Assembly (NCBI GenBank): GCA_045642925.1
Contig: JAZUJW010000054.1
Coordinates: forward strand, 1 to 32,492
DNA: 32,492 bases
DNA from: Firm-04 sp045642925
GTDB taxonomy: Bacteria > Bacillota > Clostridia > Oscillospirales > Ruminococcaceae
Direction: 5' to 3'
The stretch's first letter is position 1; each line of letters starts with the position of its first letter. Made by a program: the position numbers and the translations under genes. The notes under the pieces were generated by a model. It saw only the letters and a list, made by a program, of their open reading frames with translations, searched no databases and had not been told where the DNA came from. Positions 31,131-32,492 of the stretch are shown one piece after another.

Positions 31131-32408
31131 ATGCAGGAAATCAAATGCCCCAAATGCGGCGAAGTCTTTCAGGTCGATGAGTCCGGCTATGCCGCCATCG
31201 CACAGCAAGTGCGCGACAAGGAATTCCATAAGGAAATCGAACGCCGCGAATCTGCCTTCCAATCCGAAAAAGAAAATGCCGTGAATCTCGCCGTCACACA
31301 AACAACCGCTCAAAAAGAACGCGAAATCACAGAATTACAACAGCAAATCGCCATCCTCACAGCAGAACTCCAAACGAAAATCGAAAGAATGCAATCGGAA
31401 AACGCCAACGCCATCGCCGCCAAAGAACTCGAAATCGTAAAACTAAACAGCCAAATTTCCCTGAACCAATCCGAAGCAGCCAGCGCCATCGAACGCGCCG
31501 TGCAAACAAAAGAAAAGGAAATCCTCCGCCTCCAGAACGACCTCCAACTGGAACAAAGCCGCCGCGAACTGAACGAACAGACAATCCGCGAACAATATCG
31601 CGCCGAACTGAAACTCAAAGACGAGGAAATCGCTCGGCAAAAAGATTTCAAAGCGCGGCTCTCCACAAAAATGGTCGGCGAAAGTCTGGAACAACACTGT
31701 GAAATCGAGTTTAATCGCCTACGCGCCACTGCCTTCCAGAATGCCTATTTCGAAAAGGACAATGACGCCCGCACAGGCAGTAAAGGCGACTTCATCTACC
31801 GCGAAACCGCCGAGGACGGCACCGAACTCATTTCCATTATGTTCGAAATGAAAAATGAGATGGAAACCACCTCAACCAAACATAAAAACGAAGATTTCTT
31901 CCGCGAACTGGACAAGGACAGACGCGAAAAGAACTGTGAATACGCGGTTCTTGTCACATTACTGGAAGCGGAAAATGAACTCTACAACAGCGGCATCGTG
32001 GATGTATCCTACCGATATGAAAAAATGTATGTAATTCGCCCGCAGTTTTTCATCCCGCTGATCACGATTCTGCGCAATGCCGCACGAAATGCACTGAAAT
32101 ACAAGCAAGAACTGAACGCAGTTCGCAATCAGGATTTAGATGTCACGAATTTTGAGGAGAAACTGCTGGACTTTCAGGACAAATTCGGCAAGAATTTTGA
32201 TTTGGCAAGCAAGCATTTTTCCGATGCGATCGACGAAATCGACAAGACCATTGACCACTTGCAGAAAGTCAAGGAAAAACTGCTTGGTTCGGAACGTCAA
32301 CTGCGGCTTGCAAATGATAAGGCACAGGATCTGAGTGTCAAGAAGCTGACACGCGGCAATCCGACCATGCAGGCGAAATTTGAAGAACTGACCATGCAGG
32401 AAGAATAA
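31131..32408 (+). CDS. DUF2130-family coiled-coil protein with zinc-finger-like N-terminus
   Basis: A 425-residue protein of the DUF2130 family. Residues 5-10 form a single CPKCGE knuckle, EIKCPKCGEVFQV. Residues about 25-185 are a long Glu/Lys/Gln-rich coiled coil. The conserved globular core follows (GESLEQHCEIEFNRLRATAF, GSKGDFIYRE, FEMKNEMETTSTKHKNEDFF, DRREKNCEYAVLVTLLE). The core has the acidic and lysine pattern (D-x-E-x-K type) seen in PD-(D/E)XK-like nucleases, which suggests but does not prove a nuclease fold, similar in layout to RmuC. No signal peptide is visible. It has its own promoter and a downstream terminator hairpin, so it seems monocistronic. The biological role is unknown. 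Confidence 0.85.
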   Translation: MQEIKCPKCGEVFQVDESGYAAIAQQVRDKEFHKEIERRESAFQSEKENAVNLAVTQTTAQKEREITELQQQIAILTAELQTKIERMQSENANAIAAKELEIVKLNSQISLNQSEAASAIERAVQTKEKEILRLQNDLQLEQSRRELNEQTIREQYRAELKLKDEEIARQKDFKARLSTKMVGESLEQHCEIEFNRLRATAFQNAYFEKDNDARTGSKGDFIYRETAEDGTELISIMFEMKNEMETTSTKHKNEDFFRELDKDRREKNCEYAVLVTLLEAENELYNSGIVDVSYRYEKMYVIRPQFFIPLITILRNAARNALKYKQELNAVRNQDLDVTNFEEKLLDFQDKFGKNFDLASKHFSDAIDEIDKTIDHLQKVKEKLLGSERQLRLANDKAQDLSVKKLTRGNPTMQAKFEELTMQEE

Positions 32409-32430
32409 GAACGCTTTTGGATACCACAAA

Positions 32431-32469
32431 AAGCCGCGTACTTTCGATTTTCACGAAAGTACGCGGCTT
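32431..32469. terminator. Bidirectional terminator hairpin at the right edge
   Basis: AAGCCGCGTACTTTCG (32431-32446) and CGAAAGTACGCGGCTT (32454-32469) form a perfect 16-bp stem with a 7-base loop. The good T-run is on the minus strand (from 32432 leftward), so it probably also ends a leftward gene beyond the window. The sequence is unrelated to the dispersed repeat family. Confidence 0.85.
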
Positions 32470-32492
32470 CATCATAAGCAGGTGACGGGAAT

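Overview
The window looks like chromosome of a cellulolytic, anaerobic Firmicute of the Ruminococcus type (a R. flavefaciens / R. champanellensis-like organism is my inference). The reasons are a secreted GH5 cellulase with a carbohydrate-binding module and a C-terminal dockerin, Thr-rich linkers in several exported proteins, strong AGGAGG ribosome sites, pyruvate formate-lyase fermentation genes and the sporulation gene spoIIR. Genes use the standard code, and most promoters are near-consensus TTGACA/TTGCAN-17-TATAAT.

Layout. 1-3.5 kb: a conserved translation/ribosome block, rplU (partial)-prp-rpmA, then obgE-mrnC-yebC. 3.6-5.4 kb: a leftward acyl-CoA synthetase. 5.7-8.8 kb: a large REC-GGDEF-EAL-PAS-GAF-PAS signalling protein. 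9.1-11 kb: a leftward ABC-F ATPase. 11.07-12.5 kb: a C-poor, low-complexity stretch with no intact gene, probably a decayed Thr/Ser-rich exported protein. 12.5-13.0 kb: AT-rich spacer. 13.1-17.1 kb: a leftward two-gene operon (SGNH O-acetylesterase, then a membrane-anchored beta-propeller-like protein). 17.2-17.9 kb: thrH. 18.0-23.7 kb: a rightward surface-assembly operon of a cell-wall-binding transglutaminase-like protein, a Thr-rich lipoprotein, an MBOAT O-acyltransferase and a DHHW/AlgX-like SGNH protein. 23.7-26.85 kb: promoter, ZTP (pfl) riboswitch with terminator, pflB, pflA. 27.1-28.0 kb: leftward class II aldolase. 28.2-28.9 kb: spoIIR. 29.0-30.8 kb: cellulosomal GH5. 31.1-32.4 kb: a DUF2130 coiled-coil protein.

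The most unusual feature not explained by genes is a family of modular, structured intergenic repeats (about 80-210 bp) found five times: at 3574-3655, 8872-9045, 10901-10941 (fragment), 26861-27040 (inverted) and 30859-31066. A full copy has a long hairpin (module A), a GGGG-AAA-CCCC mini-hairpin (B), a short AT-rich spacer (C) and a compound palindrome (D). Stem arms differ between copies but stay complementary, so pairing seems to be maintained. The copies lie at 3' ends of genes or in leaders, where module A can act as a terminator. I do not recognise a named family for them.

Physiologically, the cellulase, aldolase and pyruvate formate-lyase fit cellulose degradation followed by mixed-acid fermentation. 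The surface operon and the esterase operon suggest acetyl-group traffic on cell-surface or plant polysaccharides. Function statements come from family motifs read by eye; no searches were run.
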